Assembly: GCF_001722335.1 (NCBI RefSeq)
Contig: NZ_MIHA01000018.1
Span: 62,001 to 126,000, forward strand
Length of the DNA: 64,000 nt
Reading direction: 5' to 3'
From: Mycolicibacterium flavescens
Lineage (GTDB): Bacteria > Actinomycetota > Actinomycetes > Mycobacteriales > Mycobacteriaceae
The notes beneath the pieces were generated by a model. That model had not been told where the DNA came from. It made no database searches and saw only the letters and a program-made list of their open reading frames with translations. The position numbers and the translations under genes are program-made. This document shows, piece after piece, positions 50,493-58,247 of this stretch. Positions within the stretch are counted from its first letter, which is position 1. Each line of letters begins with the position of its first letter.

Positions 50493-51284
50493 TCAGTCCA
50501 TGATGTCGCGGACGCGGGTCTTCTCGTGTCCGCGCAGCATCGCCGCGCTCGCGGCCTCCATGTGCCTGCGCCAATGCGCTTCGGCCGCATCACCTTTGCG
50601 TGCCTCGACGAGGTCGAGGAGTCGAACATAGGACTTGTGCAGTTTGGTGTATTCGGACTTGGCGATGTTGTTGTCGGTGCTCGCGCCGGAAATCGCTGCA
50701 GCGGTGTGACGTTCGCCGATCTCGTGCAGCATTCCCGCGATGATGCCCAGGGTGGCGTTTCCGGACAGCTCCACCATCCGGCGGTGCAGATGCGCCGACG
50801 CCGCGGCCAGCCGGCCGGCCTCCCAGGCGGCCGGCACCTCGGCGACCAGCCGCCGGAGTTCCTCGTGTGCCTCTGCGGTGCCATGCTCGGCGAGGAGTTT
50901 GGCCGCCGGCGGTTCGATCGACGTGCGCGCGGTCATCACGTCGGCGAGTGTGGTGCCCGACAGTGCGAGCAGCAGCGCAGCGGGTCTCGCGACGATCTCC
51001 GGGCCGGGCACCCGGACCTTGGCGCCGGTTCGCGAACCGCGGCGGACCTCGACCAGGCGCTCGGACTCCAACACCCGAACCGCTTCACGCAGTGTCGGCC
51101 TGCTCACCCCGAAATGCGCGATCAGGTCGGCCTCGTGTGGCAGGAAATCGCCGTCCTTGAGCTGACCTTCGACGACCATCCGCCGCAGCGTGCGGGCCAC
51201 CAGTTCGGCCGTCTTGGGTGAGCGCACCGAACCCGGCGTCGCCTCGGCTGAGATCATCGGTGCCAGCGACTCAGGTCGAGACAC
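50493..51284 (-). CDS. GntR family regulator (FCD / FadR-type)
   Basis: A 263-residue GntR protein. The winged helix is at about residues 25-90 ('VEGQLKDGDFLPHEADLIAHFGVSRPTLREAVRVLESERLVEVRRGSRTG'), followed by an FCD domain with 'ASAHLHRRMVELSGN' and 'HEIGERHTAA'. The GTG at 51284 is taken as the start; an ATG at 51257 is possible. It lies upstream of the CoA transferase-TetR-P450 operon on the same strand and downstream of the LLM oxidoreductase. It is the third GntR regulator here, not close to the tandem pair at 18495. Confidence 0.92.
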   Translation of the reverse strand: MSRPESLAPMISAEATPGSVRSPKTAELVARTLRRMVVEGQLKDGDFLPHEADLIAHFGVSRPTLREAVRVLESERLVEVRRGSRTGAKVRVPGPEIVARPAALLLALSGTTLADVMTARTSIEPPAAKLLAEHGTAEAHEELRRLVAEVPAAWEAGRLAAASAHLHRRMVELSGNATLGIIAGMLHEIGERHTAAAISGASTDNNIAKSEYTKLHKSYVRLLDLVEARKGDAAEAHWRRHMEAASAAMLRGHEKTRVRDIMD

Positions 51285-51365
51285 AGCGATCCCTTCGTCG
51301 TTCGTCAGTTGTAGTACTCAGTAAACCATGTCGCGGGACCGCGCGGGCCGCAAGTGCGCTGGTCA

Positions 51366-52370
51366 TCAGCGGTCGCGCATCATCCGCAGGGCCGCGGCGT
51401 CGTACCCGGCGCGCCTGCGCGGACTGACCAGGAAGCTGGGCGCCGCCAGGAACGCCGTGTCGGGCAACCGCTTCCGGCTCGCGAGCATCTCGCGGGCCTG
51501 TTCGGTGTCTCCGCAGACCGCGACCGCCCACAGCATCTCGTCGGTGACATGTTCGGACATCGACCGGGGATCACCGCTGCGGAAGGCGGCGCGGATCGCG
51601 TCCACCTGGTCCTGCCAGCCGTGCAGCTCGACCAGCGAATCGTACGTCCGCACGGTGAGATAGAACGCGATCTGCAGGCGGGCGTCGGTGACGGCCCGTT
51701 GCGGGTCGTCGTCGTTGACCGCGGTGATCACCCAACCCCACCGTTGAAGATCGCCGGAATCGCGGCCGAGGGCACCGGCGCCGCGCGCCAGTTCGGGGTC
51801 GACGACCTCGTCCCACCAGCGGTCGGTGAACAGGCCGTGGCCCAGCACGCCATCGGCGACCCGACCGGCGGTGCGCAGCATGATCCTGTTGAAGGCGCCG
51901 ATCAGGATCGGCACGTCGAGACGGCCCAGAACCGGTGCGCGGATGTCGGCGTCGACCCGGTAGAAGTCACCGGTGTACCGGATCTTCTCGCCGTTCTCCG
52001 CGGTCAGGTACAGCCGGATGACCTCGATGAGTTCAGCCATCCGACGGGCCGGATGCGTCGAGTCGACGGCGAACCAGTCGCGGTTCATCCGCGAGGTCCC
52101 CGCGCCCAACCCGAGAAAAACGCGACCGGCCGCCTGCTTCGACAGGTGACGCACCGACGAGGCGTGCACGAACGGCGAGCGCGCGAACGCGTAGGCGATG
52201 CCGGGTCCCACCATCGCCGTGGCCGTCGACCGCGCCATGTCGGCGGCCGTGACGTACGCGCTCAGATCGGCGAACTCGCCCGAACAGAACGCGGCGGCGC
52301 CCGCGGCTTCGGCCTCGGCCGCTGTCTGCTCGCCAGGCCAGGGCAATCCCCACTGCATGTCGACCCGCAT
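51366..52370 (-). CDS. LLM class (F420-dependent type) oxidoreductase
   Basis: A 334-residue luciferase-like TIM-barrel protein. Features are 'GEFADLSAYVTAADMARSTATAMVGPGIAYAFARSPFVHASSVRHLSKQAAGRVFLGLGAGTSRMNRDWF', a glycine-rich cofactor loop, 'PILIGAFNRIMLRTAGRVADGVLGHGL' and a C-terminal cap. In mycobacteria such enzymes usually use reduced coenzyme F420; F420 versus FMN cannot be decided here. It is divergent from the Rieske oxygenase. It probably oxidises or reduces an oxygenated intermediate. Confidence 0.88.
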   Translation of the reverse strand: MRVDMQWGLPWPGEQTAAEAEAAGAAAFCSGEFADLSAYVTAADMARSTATAMVGPGIAYAFARSPFVHASSVRHLSKQAAGRVFLGLGAGTSRMNRDWFAVDSTHPARRMAELIEVIRLYLTAENGEKIRYTGDFYRVDADIRAPVLGRLDVPILIGAFNRIMLRTAGRVADGVLGHGLFTDRWWDEVVDPELARGAGALGRDSGDLQRWGWVITAVNDDDPQRAVTDARLQIAFYLTVRTYDSLVELHGWQDQVDAIRAAFRSGDPRSMSEHVTDEMLWAVAVCGDTEQAREMLASRKRLPDTAFLAAPSFLVSPRRRAGYDAAALRMMRDR

Positions 52371-52381
52371 TCCGTAGTTCT

Positions 52382-52403
52382 GTCACCTAGTAACACAGGT
52401 GAC
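52382..52403. promoter_or_regulatory. GTCACCT-N8-AGGTGAC inverted repeat
   Basis: Perfect 7-bp arms (52382-52388 and 52397-52403) lie 12 bp upstream of the LLM oxidoreductase start. A regulator bound here would block its promoter. Confidence 0.45.
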
Positions 52404-52431
52404 CTTACAGCGCTCCACTTCTGTTGTTCAA

Positions 52432-52453
52432 TTTTTGACATTTTTGTCAAAAA
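52432..52453. promoter_or_regulatory. TTTTTGACA-N4-TGTCAAAAA inverted repeat, probable operator of the Rieske gene
   Basis: Perfect 9-bp arms (52432-52440 and 52445-52453) around TTTT; the left arm contains a consensus -35 (TTGACA, 52435-52440). It stands out as AT-rich in this GC-rich DNA and lies 50 bp before the Rieske start. The TetR gene coupled to the Rieske gene (53479) is the obvious candidate to bind it (inference). Confidence 0.6.
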
Positions 52454-52502
52454 ATTAGTACCGTCGAACCGACTGGAAAACCGCTGACGCAGAAGGATTT
52501 CT

Positions 52503-53486
52503 ATGAGCAAGCCGAGCATGTTGCCGACGGGCTGGTTCCAGGTGGCCTGGAGCGCGGACGTCACCGACCACGCCGTCGTCCCGCTGCACTACTTCGGGCG
52601 TGACCTCGTGGCGTTCCGGCAGGCCGACGGATCGGTCGGCGTGCTGGACGCGCACTGTCAGCATCTGGGCGCCAGCCTCGCCCACGGCGGGTGCGTCGTC
52701 GACGACGGCATCCAGTGCCCGTTCCACGGCTGGGTCTGGGACGGGCAGGGCCGCAACGTGCGGATTCCCTACGAAAAGCGGCCCAACAGGGGTCGGCGGA
52801 TCCGCTCGTATCCCGTCACCGAGGCCAACGACTCGATCTACATCTGGCACGACGCCGGCGGCGCCGAACCGCGCTGGGAGGTGCCCGACGGGCGCGCGGT
52901 GCTCGGCCCGCATGTGGCGTCGCGCAAGTACTACAGGTTCAACGCCGACTGCCGCACCCGGTTCGAACGGGTGAAGGTGCACCCGCAGGTGATCGCGGAG
53001 AACGCGGTGGACCCGCACCACTTCCGGTTCGTGCATCGGACCCCGATCAGCCCGGGCGTCCTGCGTGAGACGCGCGACGACGTGATCTGGTCGGCCAAAG
53101 TGGGCTTCGGCAAGAGGTGGGCTGACGGCGTCGACCGACCCGCAGACACCGTCAACACCATCGAGATCTACTGGTCCGGCATCGGGATCTCCTTCAACGG
53201 AGAGCACATCCGCGACGGTGTGCGGGTGATCTCGATCTGCGCGACGCCGGTCGACGACGAGACGTCGGACATCTTCGCCGGTTACTGGATCAGCGACGAA
53301 GCCGGCGACGACTTCGCCGACCGGTTGGCGCAAGCGAAGGCGGCGCTGCCCGACGACATCCGTATCTGGGAGCACCAGCAGTACCTGGACCGTCCGGCGC
53401 TCGCGCCGTCGGAGGCCGCGGGCTTCGAGGCCCTGCGATCATGGGCGCGTGGCTTCTACCCGCAATCGGTCGGGCACGGTGTCTGA
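52503..53486 (+). CDS. Rieske [2Fe-2S] non-heme iron oxygenase, alpha subunit (KshA-like)
   Basis: A 327-residue terminal oxygenase. The Rieske cluster ligands are Cys52/His54 ('HCQHLG') and Cys72/His75 ('CPFHGW'). The mononuclear iron site is 'ENAVDPHHFRFVH', with the expected Asp/His/His spacing of KshA-type enzymes. It would hydroxylate a large hydrophobic substrate. No reductase gene is adjacent. AGAAGGA precedes the ATG. It is followed by a TetR gene that starts 8 bases before its stop. Confidence 0.9.
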   Translation: MSKPSMLPTGWFQVAWSADVTDHAVVPLHYFGRDLVAFRQADGSVGVLDAHCQHLGASLAHGGCVVDDGIQCPFHGWVWDGQGRNVRIPYEKRPNRGRRIRSYPVTEANDSIYIWHDAGGAEPRWEVPDGRAVLGPHVASRKYYRFNADCRTRFERVKVHPQVIAENAVDPHHFRFVHRTPISPGVLRETRDDVIWSAKVGFGKRWADGVDRPADTVNTIEIYWSGIGISFNGEHIRDGVRVISICATPVDDETSDIFAGYWISDEAGDDFADRLAQAKAALPDDIRIWEHQQYLDRPALAPSEAAGFEALRSWARGFYPQSVGHGV

Positions 53487-54057
53487 CGCCCCGGGCACCC
53501 GCAAGTCCGATCGCACGCGTTCGGCGATTCTGGACGCGGCGCGGGTCGCCTTCGCCCGCAAGGGGTTCTCCGGGGTGACGATTCGCGACATCACCGATCT
53601 GGCCGGTGTCACCCGCGCGAACTTCTACTACTACTTCAGTGACAAGACCGAGTTGTTCATCGAGCTCGGCACCGAGACCTACCGCGAAGCCGTCGCCGTG
53701 GTCGAGCTGTTCGGGGACGACGCGTCGCGCGCCGGGATCGACGCGTGGGTGGCCCAGTACTTCGCCTATCTCGACCGCAACGGCGCTTTCGTGATCCGCA
53801 GCGAGGAGGACATGCCCGAGGACAAGGCGTTCCGCGCCACGGTGGCGCGGTCGCACGGCCGGGCGGCGCGTGCGCTCGGCGAGCGCATGGCGAAAGCTGC
53901 TTCCAGGCCACCGGCGTCGGACGCGGCGGCCACCGGGGTCGCGGTCATGGCAACGCTCGAGCGCTCCTGGTTGATGCAGCACAACCGGGTCTGCGATGTT
54001 CCGGCCGACGAGGTCCGGGCGGCGGTGTCCGAGGTGATCTGGCGGCTGGTCGAATGA
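53479..54057 (+). CDS. TetR family transcriptional regulator
   Basis: A 192-residue TetR protein. The helix-turn-helix is at about residues 10-55 ('RSAILDAARVAFARKGFSGVTIRDITDLAGVTRANFYYYFSDK'), then a ligand-binding domain. The GTG at 53479 overlaps the Rieske stop by 8 bases; the ORF beginning at 53449 would lie inside the Rieske gene. Cotranscription with the oxygenase suggests it controls the divergent Rieske/LLM promoter region. About 1 kb without genes follows. Confidence 0.9.
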   Translation: MSDAPGTRKSDRTRSAILDAARVAFARKGFSGVTIRDITDLAGVTRANFYYYFSDKTELFIELGTETYREAVAVVELFGDDASRAGIDAWVAQYFAYLDRNGAFVIRSEEDMPEDKAFRATVARSHGRAARALGERMAKAASRPPASDAAATGVAVMATLERSWLMQHNRVCDVPADEVRAAVSEVIWRLVE

Positions 54058-54385
54058 GCCCGCGGCCTGCGGCAACCGGACCCCGCGGGCCCGACGGCGG
54101 GGTTGATCTGCAGCGAGCAACGGAATCCGCACGCTCCACCGGGGATGATCTGCGATGCTGATGACGCCGCAGCGATATGCGATCCGACGATTTCCAATTA
54201 GCTATATAGATAGACCTTTAGTTTATTTTGAGCCGACGAGTTTGCGCCCCGGTGGGTGTGGGCCGCGACACAAATCGGCGGGCTGTGCGGATTCTCTGAA
54301 TAGCTCATACGTGATCGATTGGCAGCGGGGCAGTTCGACGTCGTCGCGGCCCGTGGACGCTCCCGTCACAGGGCGCTGCGGCGCT

Positions 54386-54403
54386 GATGAGACGCGTCTC
54401 ATC
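54386..54403. promoter_or_regulatory. 18-bp perfect palindrome GATGAGACG/CGTCTCATC
   Basis: GATGAGACGCGTCTCATC is completely self-complementary without a spacer. Its size and sequence suit a TetR-type operator. It lies about 330 bp after the TetR gene and 720 bp before yrbEA. Confidence 0.55.
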
Positions 54404-54697
54404 GAGCTGACGTGCCTTGTCGGGCGATGCGGCCGCCAACTTCAACGAGACGCCGTAAAGGCAATTCCGAGCGCGCAACGGTGTACCCAAATGCATCAAT
54501 TATCTGCTTAATTTCATAGCGTGATAATCGTGGCAATTAACCGTTCTGTAAATGGGCCTTAAGCCAATGAAATACCTATGTAGCCTATTGCCATAAATGG
54601 CGAATGGGCTTGTCTCGAGCGCGGTTGATGTCGTCGATCAGCAAACCAGACCGAGGTCGAGGTGCGGCGACTGCCGACGGCTCTCGTGATGTCGGCA

Positions 54698-54752
54698 CGA
54701 GCGGTTTTCCCGAGGCGCGTACCGGTACCTGTCGTCCGCCGAAAACCGCTCG
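54698..54752. promoter_or_regulatory. 12-bp inverted repeat enclosing a GTACCGGTAC palindrome
   Basis: The arms CGAGCGGTTTTC (54698-54709) and GAAAACCGCTCG (54741-54752) pair perfectly. The 31-base loop contains the 10-bp palindrome GTACCGGTAC (54719-54728). As RNA it would form a strong stem; as DNA it could be a compound operator. Confidence 0.5.
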
Positions 54753-54889
54753 AACAGTGGTGATAGCCAGACTAAACAACGACCCGTCGCACCTGGCGTG
54801 CGGCTCGACTCACGGGTTGCATCGAAGGGCCGCTCACGCCCCGTGTCGGACGTGCAGGGCGACGCTAGATGAGCAAACCAAAGCGAAAA

Positions 54890-54908
54890 TGCCGTCCGAA
54901 AAACGGCA
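54890..54908. other. Small hairpin TGCCGT-N7-ACGGCA
   Basis: Perfect 6-bp arms with the loop CCGAAAA, followed by a short AT-rich run (CCCTTAAAAG). It could be a weak terminator or leader structure ahead of the mce operon. Confidence 0.35.
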
Positions 54909-55122
54909 CGCATCCCTTAAAAGCATCGAAGTGTTGCTCCCGCCGAAAAGCGTGGTGTACGGTTTGGCGGCAGTCGGCGTGTGTGTCCAATCACAACCGA
55001 CGTCCTGTCAAAGTGCCGAGCTTGTCGGAGAGGGATTTGCAACCGATGAAGTGTGCCGCCGCCGATGCTCTGGTGACAGCCGCCGAACTGGCCGCGGGCC
55101 CGGACTCCTTCGAGGCCCGCCG

Positions 55123-55896
55123 GTGACCGACACCAAGCGGAGGGACTTCGCGAAACCGCTGCGCGACCTCGGCGACTTCTTCGCCATGTCGATGGACACC
55201 GTGGTGCTGCTGTTCAAGCCGCCGTTCGCGTTCCGAGAGTTCGTCGAGCAGACCTGGTTCGTGACGCGGGTGTCGATGTTGCCCACGATCCTGATGACGG
55301 TCCCGTTCCTGTGCCTGACCGTCTTCATCCTCAACCTGCTGGTGCTCGAGGTCGGTGCGGCCGACGCCTCCGGGGCCGGCGCGGCGCTGGGCGCGGTCCT
55401 CTATATCGGTCCGATCGTGACCGTGCTGGTGATCTCGGGGGCCGGGGCCACCGCGATGTGCGCCGACCTCGGCTCGCGCACCATCCGCGAGGAGATCGAC
55501 GCCATGCGGGTGCTGGGCCTGAACCCCGTCCACCGACTGGTGGTTCCGCGCGTGCTCGCCGCTACGTTGGTCGCGACGATGCTGACCTCCGTCGTGATCG
55601 TCGTCGGGCTGTTCTTCGGCTTCATGTTCTCGGTGTTCCTGCAGGGCGTGAACCCGGGCGCGTTCGTCTCCAGCTTGACGCTGCTGGTGGGGATCCCCGA
55701 GCTGGTCACCGCGCTCGCCAAGGCGCTGTTGTTCGGCTTCCTGGCCGGGTTGATCGCCTGCTACAAGGGTTTGTCCGTCGGTGGCGGCCCGGCCGGTGTC
55801 GGCAACGCGGTCAACGAGACCGTCGTGTTCGTGTTCATCGTGCTGTTCCTGGTCAGCACGATCGTCACCATCGTCGGCGCGAAGGCGACGCTGTGA
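55123..55896 (+). CDS. yrbEA: YrbEA, MlaE-type permease of the Mce transport system
   Basis: A 257-residue integral membrane protein of the YrbE/MlaE family. The N-terminal amphipathic segment is followed by about five transmembrane helices, and the family motif region is 'MCADLGSRTIREEIDAMRVLGLNPVHRLVVPRVLA'. With YrbEB it forms the inner-membrane permease of the Mce lipid importer, energised by an MceG/Mkl-type ATPase encoded elsewhere. The GTG at 55123 is chosen because it aligns with family N-termini; the open frame extending to 54604 is noncoding. It is first in the operon and overlaps yrbEB by 4 bases. Confidence 0.95.
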   Translation: MTDTKRRDFAKPLRDLGDFFAMSMDTVVLLFKPPFAFREFVEQTWFVTRVSMLPTILMTVPFLCLTVFILNLLVLEVGAADASGAGAALGAVLYIGPIVTVLVISGAGATAMCADLGSRTIREEIDAMRVLGLNPVHRLVVPRVLAATLVATMLTSVVIVVGLFFGFMFSVFLQGVNPGAFVSSLTLLVGIPELVTALAKALLFGFLAGLIACYKGLSVGGGPAGVGNAVNETVVFVFIVLFLVSTIVTIVGAKATL

Positions 55897-56744
55897 GCGC
55901 GCCCGCCCGCCCGTTCCTTCCGCGGGTGCAGAACTCGACGCGGCCGCTCGTCAACGGCTGGAACCGAACCGGCGAACAGGTTCAGTTCTTCGTCAAGACC
56001 ATCGTGGGCACCAAGGATGTCTGGATCTACTACCGGGTCGAGCTGCTGCGCCAGATCGCCCAGATGAGCCTGGGCGTCGGCGCGATGGCGCTGATCGGCG
56101 GCACCATCGTGGTGGTCGCCTTCCTCAGCTCGCAGGTCGGCTCCCTGGTCGCGATCCAGGTGTACGGCTCGCTGGCCAACGTCGGCATCGAGGCGCTGAC
56201 CGGCTTCGCCTCCGCATACGTCAACACCCGGTTGGCGGGGCCGGTGATCGTCGGGATCGCCATGGCCGCCACCATCGGCGCCGGCGCCACCGCGCAGCTG
56301 GGTGCCATGCGGATCAACGAGGAGATCGACGCGCTCGAGGTCATCGGTGTCCGCAGCATCCCCTACCTCTGCTCCACCCGCCTGGTCGCGGGGGTCGCAC
56401 TGTCAATCCCGTTGTACTGCTTGGGAATGCTGGCGGCCTGGACCGCGACGAAACTCGGCACCATCCTGTCCTACGGGCAGTCGACCGGTGTCTACGACCA
56501 CTACTTCAACACGTTCCTCAACCCCATGGACGTCATCTTGTCGTTCGTCCAAGCCATCGGGATGGCCACGATCGTGATGCTGATACACACCTATTACGGC
56601 TACACCGCGTCCGGTGGTCCGGCCGGCGTCGGCGCCGCGGTCGGCCGCGGCGTACGCGCCTCGCTCGTTGCGGTCATCTTCGTGCTGCTGTTCGTCGCCA
56701 TGGGCATCTACGGGCAGGCCGGCGGCCTGAACATCTCCGGGTAG
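55893..56744 (+). CDS. yrbEB: YrbEB, MlaE-type permease of the Mce transport system
   Basis: A 283-residue membrane protein with a 30-residue cytoplasmic N-terminus, then hydrophobic segments around 55-80, 95-130 and 190-280. The conserved loop is 'QLGAMRINEEIDALEVIGVRSIPYLCSTRLVAG'. It is the second half of the permease dimer. Its GTG overlaps the yrbEA stop, and it is 6 bases ahead of mceA. Confidence 0.95.
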   Translation: MSAPARPFLPRVQNSTRPLVNGWNRTGEQVQFFVKTIVGTKDVWIYYRVELLRQIAQMSLGVGAMALIGGTIVVVAFLSSQVGSLVAIQVYGSLANVGIEALTGFASAYVNTRLAGPVIVGIAMAATIGAGATAQLGAMRINEEIDALEVIGVRSIPYLCSTRLVAGVALSIPLYCLGMLAAWTATKLGTILSYGQSTGVYDHYFNTFLNPMDVILSFVQAIGMATIVMLIHTYYGYTASGGPAGVGAAVGRGVRASLVAVIFVLLFVAMGIYGQAGGLNISG

Positions 56745-56750
56745 CGGCAC

Positions 56751-58193
56751 ATGGCGAAGAAACTGAGAGCCGGAGACAACCGCATCCACCCCGCATGGTG
56801 GACGCTGATGCTGGCCGTGGCCGCCGTCCTGGCCGTTCTCGTGGACTGGCTCCTGTTCACGGGGAACTACAAATCCTACGTTCCGGTGACCGTCAAGTCG
56901 GAGCGGACCGGCTTGATCATGGAGACCGGCAACGACGTCAAGCTGCGCGGTATCACGGTCGGGCGGGTGGACGGCGTCGCACCCGACGGCACCGCATCCA
57001 GCCTCAACATCCAGATCGATTCGGACCAGGTCAAATTCATCCCGTCGAACGTGCAGGCCGAGATCAAGGCGACCACGGCCTTCGGCAACAAGTTCGTCGA
57101 CCTGATCGTCCCCGACGATCCCAGCCCCAAACGCCTCGCCAAGGGTGACGTACTGGTGGCCCGCAACGTCGCCACCGAGATCAACACCGTCTTCGAGAAC
57201 CTCGTCGACGTGCTCCAGCAGGTCGACACCGCCAAACTGAACGCGGTGCTGTCGGCGCTCGCCGACGGCCTGCGCGGCCAGGGGGAGTCCTTCGGCGAGG
57301 CGATCACCGCCGGCAACGAGGTTCTGCGGCAACTGAATCCGCGCGCCGAGACGATCCGCGAGGACTGGCGCGCGCTCAAGGACTTCAGCGACACCTACAG
57401 CGTGGCCGCCGACGACATCGTCACCGTGCTCGACGCCGTGAGCACCACCAGCGAGACGATCACCAAGCACGAGAAGGAACTCGACTCGCTGCTGCTCAAC
57501 GTCGTCGGACTGGCCAACTCCGGTATCGACCTGCTTGCGCCGTCCAAGGACAACCTTGTGCGCACGGTGAACGCGCTGCAGTCCACCACGAGCCTGCTGA
57601 TGAAGTACAACCCGCAACTGACATGCACCTTCGTCGGCGGCAAGAACGTCATCGACTTCGGTTTCGCCGACGTCGCGGGCGGCGCCACCGGCAAGTCCGT
57701 GATCCTCGACGTGGCACTGCTTCTCGGTGACGACCAGTACAAGTATCCGCAGCATCTGCCGATCATCGGCGCCAAGGGCGGCCCCGGCGGCAAGCCGGGC
57801 TGCGGCTCGCTGCCCGACGTCGCGCAGAACTGGCCCCAGCGTCACCTGGTCACCGACACCGGTTGGGGCGGCGGTCTCGACGTGCGGCCCAACCCGGGCA
57901 TCGGTTTCCCGGGCTACGAGAACTTCTTCCCGTACACCCGCGCCAACGGCCAACCGCCGACGGTCAACCGCATCGGCCCGCCGGCGCCCGGCCCGATCCC
58001 GTATCCGGGTGCACCGCCGTACGGCGCCCGCCAGTACGCGCCCGACGGCACGCCGCTTTATCCGGGGCTGCCGCCGGCACCCCCACCCGGCGCGCCCAAG
58101 GACGACGGGCCCCGCCCCGGCGTGGAACCGTTCGTACCGCCTCACCCGGCCGAGATGCAGCCGGTACCGCAGGCCGACCCGCCACCGCGGTGA
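56751..58193 (+). CDS. mceA: MceA, substrate-binding/channel subunit of an Mce system
   Basis: A 480-residue MCE-family protein. It has an N-terminal transmembrane anchor (about residues 15-38), the MCE beta-barrel domain at about 45-120 ('ERTGLIMETGNDVKLRGITVGRVDGV' ... 'FGNKFVDLIVPDD'), a long helical region to about 300, and a Pro/Gly-rich C-terminal tail of about 90 residues ending 'DPPPR'. It is exported to the envelope, where six Mce proteins form a lipid conduit. It ends 54 bp before mceB. Confidence 0.95.
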   Translation: MAKKLRAGDNRIHPAWWTLMLAVAAVLAVLVDWLLFTGNYKSYVPVTVKSERTGLIMETGNDVKLRGITVGRVDGVAPDGTASSLNIQIDSDQVKFIPSNVQAEIKATTAFGNKFVDLIVPDDPSPKRLAKGDVLVARNVATEINTVFENLVDVLQQVDTAKLNAVLSALADGLRGQGESFGEAITAGNEVLRQLNPRAETIREDWRALKDFSDTYSVAADDIVTVLDAVSTTSETITKHEKELDSLLLNVVGLANSGIDLLAPSKDNLVRTVNALQSTTSLLMKYNPQLTCTFVGGKNVIDFGFADVAGGATGKSVILDVALLLGDDQYKYPQHLPIIGAKGGPGGKPGCGSLPDVAQNWPQRHLVTDTGWGGGLDVRPNPGIGFPGYENFFPYTRANGQPPTVNRIGPPAPGPIPYPGAPPYGARQYAPDGTPLYPGLPPAPPPGAPKDDGPRPGVEPFVPPHPAEMQPVPQADPPPR

Positions 58194-58247
58194 CGCCCCG
58201 TGACCGACCCCGACCGAGAAAGCAGAGAATGAAGGACCACCGCCATC

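Larger units (their letters stand above)
54058..55122. other. About 1-kb region without credible genes, upstream of the mce operon
   Basis: No open frame here has codon bias or family similarity. Composition is mixed, with AT-rich stretches near 54190-54240 and 54490-54600 that contrast with the GC-rich surroundings. It contains an 18-bp perfect palindrome (54386), a 12-bp inverted repeat enclosing GTACCGGTAC (54698-54752) and a small hairpin (54890-54908). It probably holds the mce promoter and a long regulated leader, or remnants of a lost gene. Confidence 0.6.

Noticed and set aside
54155..54511. 118-residue open frame in the region before mce
   Set aside because: Composition and codon usage are unlike its neighbours, there is no ribosome-binding site and it has no recognisable motif.
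54604..55122. Open frame running into yrbEA that would add about 170 residues to its N-terminus
   Set aside because: The extension is basic and Cys/Ser-rich, unlike YrbE proteins, and it reads through the inverted repeats. Family N-termini align with the GTG at 55123.
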